Assembly: GCF_019431375.1 (NCBI RefSeq)
Contig: NZ_CP080267.1
Location: 3,594,501 to 3,658,500, forward strand
Length of the DNA stretch: 64,000 nucleotides
Reading direction: 5' to 3'
DNA from: Alcanivorax sp.
GTDB taxonomy: Bacteria; Pseudomonadota; Gammaproteobacteria; Pseudomonadales; Alcanivoracaceae
Numbering within the stretch: position 1 is the stretch's first letter; each line of letters opens with the position of its first letter. Below the pieces are notes generated by a model, which saw only the letters and a program-made list of their open reading frames with translations, was not told the DNA's origin and searched no databases. Both the position numbers and the translations under genes were made by a program. Below are positions 33,541 to 42,160 of the stretch, one piece after another.

Positions 33541-35166
33541 TTATCCCACAAACATTTTCTTGGCCAGCGGCAGGCCTTTCAGGCCGCTCACGGCAACGGT
33601 GGTGAGCAGGCCGCCGATCATGGCGCCAACCACGCCGCAGGTCATGATGTCCTGGCCGGTCAGGTAGAGGCCCGGCAGGCGGGTCTTCGGTTTCAGCCAG
33701 TCCTGTTCAAACCGTTCTGGCGTGTGGTCCAGCCCGTAGATCTCGCCGGTGCTGTAGCGGCAGAAATAGTCCGTGGACAAGGGCGTGGACAGTTCGTAGT
33801 AATCCACCTTGCCACGCAAATGGGGCATCTTTTCGTAGAGCTTTTCCAGCAGTCGCTGGGAATAGGCTTCCTTCTTCGCCTCGTAATCCTCGCCGCGTTT
33901 GCCCCAGGGCTTGTCCGCCCAGTCTTGGTACCACTGGAATGGCCCCGGTGCCACGATCTCGATGGTGGCCCGGCCCGGGTAGCGCTCCGCGAAGCTGGGA
34001 TCCTTGGCGGAGGGGAAGGAAATATAGGTGAGCGGAATATCGTGGCGGTCCGGGGCGGCGAGAAAACGCTCAACCTGGCCACGGTAATCCGCGCCCGGGT
34101 AAATCCAGAAGTTGGTTTTCGGCAGCGCCAGGTTCTCTGCCGTGTCCTGCAGGCCGATATACAGGCAGACGCTGGCCATGGAGCGTTGCACCTGCCCCAG
34201 CTTGTTCTGGTAGAACGCCTTGTGGGGGGCGTGCTCCGGCAGTAGCGGCCCGAACGTATTGAAGACGCCGGCATTGCTGATCACGGCGGGGGCGTGGATG
34301 GCCTGGCCGTCGGCCATGCGCACGCCCACCGCCTTGCCGTTTTCGACCAGGATCTCTTTCACGTCGGCGTAGGTGAAGACTTCGCCACCGCCGTGCTGGA
34401 TTACCGGGATAATGGTCTTGGCCATCTCCGAGGCGCCGCCCACCGGGTAGTAGCCGCCGTAGAGATAATGCCGGGCGATCAGTGCGTGGATGATAAAGCT
34501 GGAGTCGTCTGGCACCAGGCCATTGTCGCCCCACTGGCCGGTGAGGGCGGCGATCAGTTCCTGGTTGTCGGTGAGGGTTTCCAGTACCTCCCGGGTGGTG
34601 CGGTTGAGAAAGGCGGGGGCCTTGCGGCGGGCCAGAGACCGGAACGGGCCGGCCAGCAGGTTCGGCAGTACCTTGGCCAGGGTGACGCCGGGCATGGCCT
34701 TGGCCACCTGGGAGAGATAATCCAGATAACGGTCGATGGCCTGTTCTTCACCCGGAAACTGGCTTTTCAGCTCGTTGGCAAAGGCCTCGGGTCCGGCGAC
34801 CAGATCGATCTGCCGATCGCCGATGAACAGGCGGTCGTAGTGATCGTCCATGGCCGCCCATTGCAGTTTGCCGTCAGTGACGTAATCAAACAGGCGGCGG
34901 GCCAGGGTGTGTTTGGCGCCCATGTCGCCGATGTAATGCACGCCCACATCCCATTCGTAGCCGTTGCGGTCATAGCTGTGGGTAAAGCCGCCGGCGGTGT
35001 AGTGCTGCTCCAGCACGACAACCTTCTTGCCCAGTTTGCTCAGGCAGGCGGCGGCGGTCAGGCCGCCGATACCGGAGCCGATGACAATGGCGTCATAAGG
35101 TCCGTCCAGGCGGTTGGCCCGGTAACGTCGGCCAACGCGAAGGGTGCTGGGTGTGGGGCTGCTCAT
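33541..35166 (-). CDS. FAD-dependent oxidoreductase, retinol saturase/phytoene dehydrogenase-like
   Basis: 541 residues. The N-terminal dinucleotide fold VIGSGIGGLTAAACLSKLG and VLEQH, and a C-terminal GLYLTGQDIMTCGVVGAMIGG flavin-contact segment, place it with CrtI/all-trans-retinol 13,14-reductase proteins. Substrate is unknown; the family acts on carotenoids, retinoids and other lipids. It overlaps tetR by 4 bases and is coupled to the hydrolase behind it. Confidence 0.85.
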   Translation of the reverse strand: MSSPTPSTLRVGRRYRANRLDGPYDAIVIGSGIGGLTAAACLSKLGKKVVVLEQHYTAGGFTHSYDRNGYEWDVGVHYIGDMGAKHTLARRLFDYVTDGKLQWAAMDDHYDRLFIGDRQIDLVAGPEAFANELKSQFPGEEQAIDRYLDYLSQVAKAMPGVTLAKVLPNLLAGPFRSLARRKAPAFLNRTTREVLETLTDNQELIAALTGQWGDNGLVPDDSSFIIHALIARHYLYGGYYPVGGASEMAKTIIPVIQHGGGEVFTYADVKEILVENGKAVGVRMADGQAIHAPAVISNAGVFNTFGPLLPEHAPHKAFYQNKLGQVQRSMASVCLYIGLQDTAENLALPKTNFWIYPGADYRGQVERFLAAPDRHDIPLTYISFPSAKDPSFAERYPGRATIEIVAPGPFQWYQDWADKPWGKRGEDYEAKKEAYSQRLLEKLYEKMPHLRGKVDYYELSTPLSTDYFCRYSTGEIYGLDHTPERFEQDWLKPKTRLPGLYLTGQDIMTCGVVGAMIGGLLTTVAVSGLKGLPLAKKMFVG

Positions 35167-35774
35167 GGGGTGGGCTCCTTGTTGGAACGTTCAATGCTGC
35201 CATCCAGCAGCAGGGCGGTGATGCCCGCTGCCAGTTGCGGTTCGGTGTCAGGGCCGGGCAGGTGGCCGTCGATGGTCAGTTGCGACAGCCCGTGCACCAG
35301 GGACCAGGCGGCGGCGGTAAGCAGGGCCAGTGGCGCGGCTTTCAGGTAACCCCGTTGCTGGCCGTTTGCAACGGTGTCTTCCAGTACCTGGAATGCCGCC
35401 AGCCCCGCCTGATCCAGCCGGGGGTGAGCGCCGCGCGGCAACACCCGCCCGCCGAACATGAGCCGGTACAGGTTGGGCTCCTCTCGTGCGAAGGCCACGT
35501 AGGCCAGGCCGATGCCGATCAGGGCGCTGCGGCTATCCTGTTGGTCCACGGCCAGTAAACGCTGGCGCAGGGCCTGAAAGCCGCTGATGGCCAGTTCGGC
35601 CAGCAGGCTCTCCCGGTCGGCATAGTGGCGATACAGCGCCGGCGCACTGACGCCGATCTGCCTGGCCAGGGCACGCAGGCTGATGGCGCCGTCACCCTGC
35701 TCACGAACAATGGTTAGTGCCAGCTCGTGGGCCTGCTGATGAAGATCGCCGTGGTGGTATGCCGTACGTGCCAT
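35163..35774 (-). CDS. TetR/AcrR-family repressor
   Basis: 203 residues. The helix-turn-helix is in ISLRALARQIGVSAPALYRHYADRESLLAELA (positions about 30-62), followed by a C-terminal helical ligand-binding domain. It heads an operon with the FAD oxidoreductase and hydrolase, and a perfect 15-bp palindrome lies 18 bp upstream of its start codon, the normal layout for autoregulation. The inducer is probably a lipid or related compound, by association only. Confidence 0.9.
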   Translation of the reverse strand: MARTAYHHGDLHQQAHELALTIVREQGDGAISLRALARQIGVSAPALYRHYADRESLLAELAISGFQALRQRLLAVDQQDSRSALIGIGLAYVAFAREEPNLYRLMFGGRVLPRGAHPRLDQAGLAAFQVLEDTVANGQQRGYLKAAPLALLTAAAWSLVHGLSQLTIDGHLPGPDTEPQLAAGITALLLDGSIERSNKEPTP

Positions 35775-35792
35775 GGTCTCTCATTGGTCAAA

Positions 35793-35807
35793 GTTAACGC
35801 CGTTAAC
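35793..35807. promoter_or_regulatory. TetR operator candidate
   Basis: GTTAACG-C-CGTTAAC is a perfect palindrome 18 bp upstream of the tetR start codon. TTAACGnCGTTAA-like palindromes are known operators of TetR-family lipid regulators. It most likely controls the tetR-oxidoreductase-hydrolase operon. Confidence 0.7.
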
Positions 35808-35959
35808 ATTGCATGAGCAAGGCTGTATCGTCAACGGTTCTATGTGGGTCAGTAGGTGGCTACGGAGCTGCTGCAGGAACGGAGCGTAGCGGAGTAACGC
35901 CCGTATTTCCGTGCGGCCCGAAGGGTGAGCGAAGCGAATAACACCTCTTGAGTGACGAA

Positions 35960-35982
35960 CCGCGCCCAGGCATTGGGCGCGG
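35960..35982 (-). terminator. GC-rich hairpin after the aldo-keto reductase
   Basis: CCGCGCCC and GGGCGCGG form an 8-bp stem around a 7-base loop, 14 bp after the reductase stop on the reverse strand. There is no good T-run. The same CGCGCCC/GGGCGCG stem is the core of heptad elements D and E. Confidence 0.5.
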
Positions 35983-35996
35983 CGGGCTGCTCGGGA

Positions 35997-37034
35997 TCAG
36001 GGCGCCGGGTACGGAAAGCGTGTATGAATAGCCTCCAGGGCTTTTTCCAGATCCCGATCCCAGGGCAGGTCCACGCTTTTCAGGTTTTCCTCCAGCTGGG
36101 ACAGGCTGGTGGCACCGATGATGTTGCTGGTCACGAAGGGGCGGGTGGTAACGAATTGCAGGGCCAGCTGAGTGGGGCTCAGGCCGCGCTCTTCTGCCAG
36201 CTGGCAGTAGGCGTCGGTGGCCGCGCTGGCCTGTTCGTTGGTGTAGCGGCTGAATTGTTTGACCTCTGTCAGCCGGGCTCCCTTGGGCCACTGGTTGTTG
36301 CGGTATTTGCCGGTGAGCATGCCGAAGGCCAGGGGCGAGTAGGCGAGCAGGCCGACGTGCTCGCGATGGGCGATTTCCGCCAGGCCCACTTCAAAGCTGC
36401 GGTTGAGCAGGGAGTAGGGGTTCTGGATGCTGACCGGCGGCGCCAGACCGATCTTCTCGGCCTCGCGCAGAAAGGTCATGGTGCCCCAGGGGGTTTCGTT
36501 GGACAGGCCCCAGTGGCGGATCTTGCCGGCATCTACCAGTGCCTTGAGGGCGGCCACTGTTTCGCTGATGGCGATACCGTCCTCGCCGTCCCGGTGCTTG
36601 TAGCCCAGCCGCCCGAAGTAGTTGGTGGTGCGTTCCGGCCAATGCAGCTGGTACAGGTCGATGACGTCGGTCTGCAAGCGCTTGAGGCTGCCCTCCACAG
36701 CGCCTTGCAGGCTCTCCGCGCTGAAACGGGGGCCGCCGCGAATATGCTTTACATAGTCGCCGGGGCCGGCGGCCTTGGTGGCCAGGATGACCTTGTCGCG
36801 GTTGCCGGTGCGGGCAAACCAGTCGCCGATAATGGTTTCGGTGCGGAATGAGGTTTCCGGGCTGGCCGGCACGGCGTACATCTCGGCGGTATCAAAAAAG
36901 TTGATGCCGTGGTCCAGCGCCATGTCCATCTGGGCGTGCCCTTCATCCGCCGTGTTCTGGCTTCCCCAGGTCATGGTGCCCAGGCACAGGCTGCTCACAT
37001 TCAGATCAGTACGTCCAAGACGGCGGTATTCCAT
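35997..37034 (-). CDS. Aldo-keto reductase, Tas-like
   Basis: 345 residues from MEYRRLGRTDLNVSSLCLGTM, with AAGGAG 7 bases upstream; a longer frame has no support. INFFDTAEMYAVP (Asp and Tyr), the Lys in VILATKAAG and YQLHWPER (His) form the AKR catalytic tetrad, and NIIGATSLSQLEENL contributes to NADPH binding. The length and the wording match E. coli Tas. The physiological substrate is unknown. Confidence 0.9.
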   Translation of the reverse strand: MEYRRLGRTDLNVSSLCLGTMTWGSQNTADEGHAQMDMALDHGINFFDTAEMYAVPASPETSFRTETIIGDWFARTGNRDKVILATKAAGPGDYVKHIRGGPRFSAESLQGAVEGSLKRLQTDVIDLYQLHWPERTTNYFGRLGYKHRDGEDGIAISETVAALKALVDAGKIRHWGLSNETPWGTMTFLREAEKIGLAPPVSIQNPYSLLNRSFEVGLAEIAHREHVGLLAYSPLAFGMLTGKYRNNQWPKGARLTEVKQFSRYTNEQASAATDAYCQLAEERGLSPTQLALQFVTTRPFVTSNIIGATSLSQLEENLKSVDLPWDRDLEKALEAIHTRFPYPAP

Positions 37035-37173
37035 GGCGAACTCCTTGCAAGGGGGCCGGTAGGCACGGTTAGAATGGGCGCCAATCTCATCATGCTGCTG
37101 GTTGCGGCACAATGGTGGGAACTGACCTGTAGTCAGGCAGTAAACGTCATGACAACAAAAGCCCCTGAACCGC

Positions 37174-37202
37174 TTGTGTTCTGTGGGGGGCTTGGGTAGA
37201 AT
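37174..37202 (+). promoter_or_regulatory. Promoter candidate for rplM-rpsI
   Basis: TTGTGT (-35), 17-bp spacer, TAGAAT (-10). The start would leave a leader of about 70 nt containing a GC-rich CCGGCG/CGCCGG hairpin, which could be a target for feedback by L13; that last step is inference. Confidence 0.6.
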
Positions 37203-37280
37203 TCGCGCTCTCTTGCCCGGCGGAACCGTCGCCGGCGGGTGTTTGCTACCCGTAACATATTGAATTTAGGGCAGAATTCC

Positions 37281-37709
37281 ATGAAGACCTACAGCGCAAA
37301 ACCGGAAAGCGTAAAGCGCGACTGGTATGTGGTAGACGCCTCCGGCAAAACGCTGGGTCGGTTGGCGACCGAAGTCGCCAGCCGTCTGCGCGGTAAACAC
37401 AAGCCGGAGTTTACTCCACACGTCGATACCGGTGATTACATCGTCGTAGTCAATGCCGATAAAGTGGCCGTTACCGGTAACAAGGCAAATGACAAGATGT
37501 ACTACCGTCACACCGGTTACCCGGGTGGCCTGAAAGAAGCCAACTTCTCCACTCTGCAGGCTGAAAAGCCTGAAATGATCATTGAGAAGGCGGTGAAGGG
37601 CATGCTGCCGCGTAACCCTCTGGGTCGCGCCATGTTCCGCAAACTGAAAGTTTACGCCGGTACTGAGCATCCGCACACCGCTCAGCAGCCGCAGCAGCTG
37701 GAAATTTAA
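37281..37709 (+). CDS. rplM: 50S ribosomal protein L13
   Basis: 142 residues starting MKTYSAKPESVKRDWYVVDA, the exact E. coli length, with GDYIVVVNADKVAVTGNK and the C-terminal RAMFRKLKVYAGTEHPH conserved. A 30S/50S pair with rpsI, 11 bp apart, in the standard order. L13 is needed early in 50S assembly. Confidence 0.98.
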   Translation: MKTYSAKPESVKRDWYVVDASGKTLGRLATEVASRLRGKHKPEFTPHVDTGDYIVVVNADKVAVTGNKANDKMYYRHTGYPGGLKEANFSTLQAEKPEMIIEKAVKGMLPRNPLGRAMFRKLKVYAGTEHPHTAQQPQQLEI

Positions 37710-37720
37710 GGGGTTAATTG

Positions 37721-38116
37721 ATGGCAACTGTAGAAACCAACTACGGAACCGGTCGCCGCAAGACCTCTTCCGCTCGCGTTTTTCTGCGTCCGGGCAGCGG
37801 CAAGATTTCTGTGAATGGCCGCCCTCTGGATGTTTACTTTGGTCGTAAAACCAACCAGATGGTAGTTCGTCAGCCGCTGGAACTGATCGAAGTGAGCGAC
37901 AAGTTTGACGTGCTGGTTACCGTAAGCGGTGGCGGCAACAACGGTCAGGCTGGCGCCATCCGTCACGGTATTACCCGTGCGCTGATGGAGTACGACGGTG
38001 AGCTGCGTGGCCAGCTGCGTCGTGCTGGTTACGTGACCCGTGATGCGCGTGAAGTTGAGCGTAAGAAAGTGGGTCTGCGCAAGGCGCGTCGTCGTCCGCA
38101 GTTCTCCAAGCGTTAA
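37721..38116 (+). CDS. rpsI: 30S ribosomal protein S9
   Basis: 131 residues from the ATG (MATVETNYGTGRRKTSSARV); a TTG one codon earlier is not needed. The C-terminus ends RKARRRPQFSKR, the conserved SKR tail that reaches the P-site tRNA. Terminated by the hairpin at 38137. Confidence 0.98.
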   Translation: MATVETNYGTGRRKTSSARVFLRPGSGKISVNGRPLDVYFGRKTNQMVVRQPLELIEVSDKFDVLVTVSGGGNNGQAGAIRHGITRALMEYDGELRGQLRRAGYVTRDAREVERKKVGLRKARRRPQFSKR

Positions 38117-38136
38117 GCTTTACAACAGCTGTTCAC

Positions 38137-38165
38137 AAAAAAGCCCAGCAATGCTGGGCTTTTTT
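38137..38165 (+). terminator. Intrinsic terminator after rpsI
   Basis: AAAAAAGCCCAGC, short loop, GCTGGGCTTTTTTG: an 8-9-bp GC stem with T6. Confidence 0.92.
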
Positions 38166-38210
38166 GTGTTCAAATCAGGCGTTTAGCGACTCTGGCTGGG
38201 GAATAACCGG

Positions 38211-38239
38211 TTGTCAGGTGTGGGCTTTTTCTTTACCAT
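38211..38239 (+). promoter_or_regulatory. Promoter candidate for petABC
   Basis: TTGTCA (-35, five of six), 17-bp spacer, TACCAT (-10, four of six), about 90 bp before petA. The leader also holds an inverted GCGCGAGG/CCTCGAG-like region. Confidence 0.5.
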
Positions 38240-38328
38240 TTGCGCCGCCTTACTCCGCCCGGAGCGCGAGGTAGTACCTCGAGTCTCGGATTATTCCCGA
38301 GCGTGGGATCTAAGGGGAGAATAACTGA

Positions 38329-38916
38329 ATGAGCAACGACGGCGTTAATACCAGCCGCCGCACCTTCTTGATCGGCTTGACCTCGGCTATTGGTGCCGCA
38401 GGTGCAGTTGGCGCGGCTGTTCCTTTTGTGAAATCCTGGCAGCCCAGTGCCAAAGCCAAGAATGCCGGTGCGCCGGTAACCGTGGATGTTGGCAAACTGG
38501 AGCCCGGTCAGCGTGTGGTTGAGGAATGGCGAGGCCAGCCCGTGTGGGTGGTGCGTCGTACCGACGATATGCTGCAAACCTTGTCGCAGCTGGAAGACAA
38601 GCTTCGTGACCCTGCGTCTGAAGTGGATCAGCAGCCTGCCTATGCCCAGAACGAGTGGCGCTCCATCAAGAAGGAGCTGCTGGTGCTGATTGGCACCTGT
38701 ACCCATCTGGGGTGTTCGCCGTTGTATGAGGACGAGCCCACAGTGGAGCTGGAGCACGGTGGTTTCTTCTGCCCCTGTCACGGTTCCAAGTTTGATCTGG
38801 CCGGTCGCGTCTACAAGAGCGTGCCCGCACCCACCAACCTGGTGGTGCCGCCGCACTCCTACCTGAGTGAAGGTGTCATCATCGTGGGTTCTGAAGAAGG
38901 GGAGACCGAGGCATGA
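38329..38916 (+). CDS. petA: Cytochrome bc1 Rieske iron-sulfur subunit
   Basis: 195 residues. N-terminal twin-arginine type anchor (TSRRTFLIGLTSAIGAAGAVG). The [2Fe-2S] ligands are C124/H126 in CTHLGC and C148/H151 in CPCHGS, with the disulfide cysteines C129 and C150. It passes electrons from ubiquinol to cytochrome c1. The stop overlaps the petB ATG by 4 bases. Confidence 0.97.
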   Translation: MSNDGVNTSRRTFLIGLTSAIGAAGAVGAAVPFVKSWQPSAKAKNAGAPVTVDVGKLEPGQRVVEEWRGQPVWVVRRTDDMLQTLSQLEDKLRDPASEVDQQPAYAQNEWRSIKKELLVLIGTCTHLGCSPLYEDEPTVELEHGGFFCPCHGSKFDLAGRVYKSVPAPTNLVVPPHSYLSEGVIIVGSEEGETEA

Positions 38917-40196
38917 TGGGAATGGTGAATCGTGTTGTCGACTGGGTAGATGCCCGTCTGCCCGTGGTGGATGCTTACAAGCGCCACATGTCCGAATATT
39001 ACGCCCCGAAGAACTTTAATTTCTGGTACTACTTCGGTGTGCTGTCCCTGGTGGTGCTGATCAATCAGCTGCTCACCGGTATCTGGCTGACCATGTTCTA
39101 CTCTCCCAGCGAAGGCTTTGCTTCGGTGGAATACATCATGCGTGATGTGGAGTGGGGCTGGCTGATCCGCTATATGCACGCGGTAGGGGCGTCCGCCTTC
39201 TTCGCCGTGGTCTATATCCACATGTTCCGTGGCCTGATGTACGGCTCCTACAAGCCGCCGCGGGAGCTGGTGTGGATCTTCGGTATGCTGATCTATCTGG
39301 CACTGATGGCGGAAGGCTTCCTCGGTTATGTGCTGCCCTGGGGCAACATGTCCTACTGGGGCGCCCAGGTGATTATTTCCCTGGCCGGTGCCATTCCCTT
39401 TGATCTGCTGCCGTTTATCGACGCTACCGAAGCGAAGGAAATTGGTGAAGGCCTGACTACCTGGGTTCGCGGTGACTATCTGCTGTCCACTGCGACGGTG
39501 AACAAGTTCTTCGCGCTGCACGTAGTGGCTATCCCCATCGTGCTGCTGGCGCTGGTAGTACTGCACATCCTGGCGCTCCACGAAGTGGGCTCCAACAACC
39601 CGGATGGCGTTGAAATCAAGCAGAACAAGGACGAAAACGGCATCCCGGTAGACGGCATTCCGTTCCACCCGTACTACACCGTGAAGGACCTGCCGGGCGT
39701 GATCGTGTTCCTGATGATCTTCGCCGTGGTGATCTTCTTCTTCCCGGATGGCGGTGGCTACTTGCTGGAGAAGCCGAATTTCGAACCGGCCAACCCGCTG
39801 AAGACCCCGGATCATATTGCCCCGGTATGGTACTACGGTCCGTACTACGCCATGCTGCGTGCCACGACCCTGGATATCATCATGTCCTCCAAGGCCTGGG
39901 GCCTGGTTGCCATGGGTGGCGCTATCGTGATCCTGTTCGTGATTCCGTGGCTGGATCGCCATCCGGTTCGCTCCATCCGCTATCGCGGCTGGTTGAGCAA
40001 GCTGTTCATGGCAATCTTCGTGGTGGACTTCCTGATGCTGGGTTATTTCGGTACCCAGCCGGCGACGCCGGGTAAGACCATGATGGCGCAGTTCGGTACG
40101 ATCTATTACTTCGGTTATTTCCTGCTGATCATGCCGTTTGTACACAAATTTGAAAAATCCAAGCCGGTTCCGGAACGGGTAACGGGGGGTCACTGA
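38913..40196 (+). CDS. petB: Cytochrome b of the bc1 complex
   Basis: 427 residues with eight to nine transmembrane helices. Haem-ligand histidines lie in helices B (YMHAVGASAFFAVVYIHMF) and D (NKFFALHVVAIPIVLLALVVLHI), and the Qo-site motif PEW region is represented around KDLPGV. It is the full-length (non-split) cytochrome b with both quinone sites. Stop and petC start overlap by one base. Confidence 0.97.
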   Translation: MMGMVNRVVDWVDARLPVVDAYKRHMSEYYAPKNFNFWYYFGVLSLVVLINQLLTGIWLTMFYSPSEGFASVEYIMRDVEWGWLIRYMHAVGASAFFAVVYIHMFRGLMYGSYKPPRELVWIFGMLIYLALMAEGFLGYVLPWGNMSYWGAQVIISLAGAIPFDLLPFIDATEAKEIGEGLTTWVRGDYLLSTATVNKFFALHVVAIPIVLLALVVLHILALHEVGSNNPDGVEIKQNKDENGIPVDGIPFHPYYTVKDLPGVIVFLMIFAVVIFFFPDGGGYLLEKPNFEPANPLKTPDHIAPVWYYGPYYAMLRATTLDIIMSSKAWGLVAMGGAIVILFVIPWLDRHPVRSIRYRGWLSKLFMAIFVVDFLMLGYFGTQPATPGKTMMAQFGTIYYFGYFLLIMPFVHKFEKSKPVPERVTGGH

Positions 40197-40852
40197 TGAA
40201 GAAATTAGCGGTCGTTCTTTTCAGCTGCCTGCCGTGGGTAGCCCTTGCCGCCGGTGGTGGCGATAACGAGCACGTGGTTCCTGCCCCGGTTAACCTCCAG
40301 GACAAGGTGAGCCTGCAGAATGGTGCCAAGCTGTTTGTAAACTACTGCATGGGCTGTCATGGTCTGCAGTATCAGCGTTACAGCCGTCTGGCTGAGGACT
40401 TGGAGATTCCGGAAGAGCTGGTGCAGGACAATCTGAATTTCACCACCGACAAGGTCGGTGATCAGATGCGTACTGCCATGGACCCGGAAGACGCCAAGGC
40501 CTGGTTCGGCAATGCACCGCCGGATCTCACCATGGTGACCCGTTATCGTTCAGAGGATTGGGTGTATTCCTACCTGATCAACTTCTACGAAGACGAGTCT
40601 CGCCCCTTCGGTTACAACAACCGGGTGTTCGAGAACGTGGGTATGCCCCACGTGATGGCTAGCCTGGAAGAGGACCTGGGCGAGGACGAGTTCAAGCAGG
40701 CGATGGGTGACCTCACCAATTTCCTGGCCTACACCGCTGAGCCGGTCCGCCCCTTGCGTGAGCGTCTCGGTGTGTATGTACTGGTGTTCCTGGGCATTCT
40801 GTTTGTCCCGGCATACCTGCTCAAGAAGGAATACTGGAAAGACGTGCACTAA
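40196..40852 (+). CDS. petC: Cytochrome c1
   Basis: 218 residues with signal peptide (VVLFSCLPWVALAAGG), haem-binding CMGCH at C51-H55, distal ligand Met likely in NVGMPHVM, and a C-terminal anchor (VLVFLGILFVPAYLLKKEYW). Completes the three-subunit bc1 complex that drives proton transfer from quinol to cytochrome c. Confidence 0.97.
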   Translation: MKKLAVVLFSCLPWVALAAGGGDNEHVVPAPVNLQDKVSLQNGAKLFVNYCMGCHGLQYQRYSRLAEDLEIPEELVQDNLNFTTDKVGDQMRTAMDPEDAKAWFGNAPPDLTMVTRYRSEDWVYSYLINFYEDESRPFGYNNRVFENVGMPHVMASLEEDLGEDEFKQAMGDLTNFLAYTAEPVRPLRERLGVYVLVFLGILFVPAYLLKKEYWKDVH

Positions 40853-40877
40853 CGATTAGTGCCCCTTTTCAGCGTTG

Positions 40878-40909
40878 AACAGGGTATCCGTGTAAGCGGT
40901 TACCCTGTT
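40878..40909 (+). terminator. Hairpin between petC and sspA
   Basis: AACAGGGTA and TACCCTGTT form a 9-bp stem with an inner CCG/CGG extension, followed by a short T-rich stretch. It could be a partial terminator before sspA. Confidence 0.55.
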
Positions 40910-40944
40910 TCTGTTATAGCTATTTGTGCGGAGATGATTCGACC

Positions 40945-41583
40945 ATGGGTGTGGTGACCAAGCGTTCTTCAATGACTTTCTTTTCTTCCCCGGAAGATCA
41001 TTACAGCCATCGCGTGCGTATCGTGCTGGCGGAAAAAGGGGTCACAGTCGATATCGTTGATGTGGACAACAGCAACAAGCCGGAAGATCTGGCGTCGCTG
41101 AACCCTTACAACGAAGTGCCTACCCTGGTGGACCGTGAGCTGACGTTGTATCAGTCCACCGTCATCATGGAATATCTGGATGAGCGTTTCCCCCATCCGC
41201 CGTTGCTGCCGGTGTATCCGGTTGCCCGTGCGCATAGCCGTCTGCTGATTCATCGGGTTGAGCGTGACTGGTGTGGTCACGTTGATGCGATTCTGGCTGG
41301 TGAAGAAAAAGAGGCCAGTCTGAACAAGCGTCGCAAGGAGCTGCGTGAAGCGATTATTGCTACTGCGCCGATCTTCAGTGAGCTGCCGTACTTCATGAGT
41401 GAAGAGTTCACCCTGGTGGACTGTGTGGTTGGCCCCATTCTGTGGCGGTTGCCGGCTCTGGGTATCGAGCTGCCGGCCAAGCAGGTGAAGCCGCTGCTGG
41501 ATTATGCTGAGCGTCTGTTCGATCGTGATGCCTTTCAGGCCAGCCTGACAGATGCCGAGCGCGAACTGCGCAACCCGCTGTAA
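40945..41583 (+). CDS. sspA: Stringent starvation protein A
   Basis: 212 residues from MGVVTKRSSMTFFSS, the same length as E. coli SspA; an upstream Met gives an atypical extension. GST-like fold with YSHRVRIVLAEKGV and LNPYNEVPTLVDRELTLYQSTVIMEYLDE. It binds RNA polymerase and helps express stationary-phase and acid-tolerance genes; it lacks glutathione transferase activity. Followed by sspB after 2 bp. Confidence 0.96.
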   Translation: MGVVTKRSSMTFFSSPEDHYSHRVRIVLAEKGVTVDIVDVDNSNKPEDLASLNPYNEVPTLVDRELTLYQSTVIMEYLDERFPHPPLLPVYPVARAHSRLLIHRVERDWCGHVDAILAGEEKEASLNKRRKELREAIIATAPIFSELPYFMSEEFTLVDCVVGPILWRLPALGIELPAKQVKPLLDYAERLFDRDAFQASLTDAERELRNPL

Positions 41584-41585
41584 TC

Positions 41586-41984
41586 ATGTCCGATATGTCT
41601 CCCAATCGCCCGTATCTGATACGGGCGATCCACGAGTGGATCTGTGATAACGGCCTGACGACCCATCTGGCGGTGAATGCTTCCTACCCCGGGGTGGAAG
41701 TGCCCCAGGATTTTGTTCAGGACGGTCAAATCGTGTTGAATATTGCGCCGCGGGCGGTGACGAACTTCATTGCCGGCAATGAGGAAATCACTTTTTCCGC
41801 CCGCTTCGGTGGGATGCCCATGACCCTGCGGGTGCCCGTGAATGCGGTGGTAGCTGTCTTCGCTCGCGAGAACGGTCAAGGCATGGCTTTCGACCCGGCA
41901 GAGCCGCCTCCTGAGCCGACCCCTCCGGAACCGGAAAAGGACGACAGCAAGGGAAAAGTCAGCCATCTGAAGGTGGTGAAATAA
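41586..41984 (+). CDS. sspB: ClpXP adaptor SspB
   Basis: 132 residues. N-terminal substrate-binding domain (RPYLIRAIHEWICDNGLTTHLAVN, IVLNIAPRAVTNF, FSARFGG), a flexible Pro/Glu linker and the C-terminal ClpX-docking tail VSHLKVVK. It delivers ssrA-tagged proteins to ClpXP. A strong terminator follows the stop codon. Confidence 0.96.
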   Translation: MSDMSPNRPYLIRAIHEWICDNGLTTHLAVNASYPGVEVPQDFVQDGQIVLNIAPRAVTNFIAGNEEITFSARFGGMPMTLRVPVNAVVAVFARENGQGMAFDPAEPPPEPTPPEPEKDDSKGKVSHLKVVK

Positions 41985-42012
41985 AAAAACCGGCGAAAGC
42001 CGGTTTTTTTTT
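41984..42012 (+). terminator. Intrinsic terminator after sspB
   Basis: AAAACCGGC, GAAA tetraloop, GCCGGTTTTTTTTT: a stable GNRA-capped stem with T9, next to the stop codon. Confidence 0.92.
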
Positions 42013-42156
42013 AGCTACGAGCTACGAGCTACGAGCTACGAGCTACAAAAAAACCGCACCCTTCAGCGCGGTTTTTGTTTTGGGTAGGGCCGCCCGGGCT
42101 CGGCGTTCCGGTTGGGGAGGGCCTTCCTTCGTGTTGCAGCTTGTAGCTTGCAGCTG
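42012..42156. repeat. Heptad-armed palindromic element F (GAGCTAC type)
   Basis: 145 bp between the convergent sspB and BON-protein genes. Left arm: TAGCTAC then four GAGCTAC. Right arm as reverse complement: CAGCTGC, AAGCTAC, AAGCTGC. Inside is a second terminator-like hairpin (AAACCGC/GCGGTTTTTG, about 42047-42077). Same length and plan as the YAGTKAA elements but with a different heptad. Confidence 0.85.
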
Positions 42157-42160
42157 TTCT

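Noticed and set aside
38859..40193. Long open frame antisense to petB
   Set aside because: It is His/Gln-rich, typical of reverse translation of membrane helices, and covers an intact cytochrome b gene.
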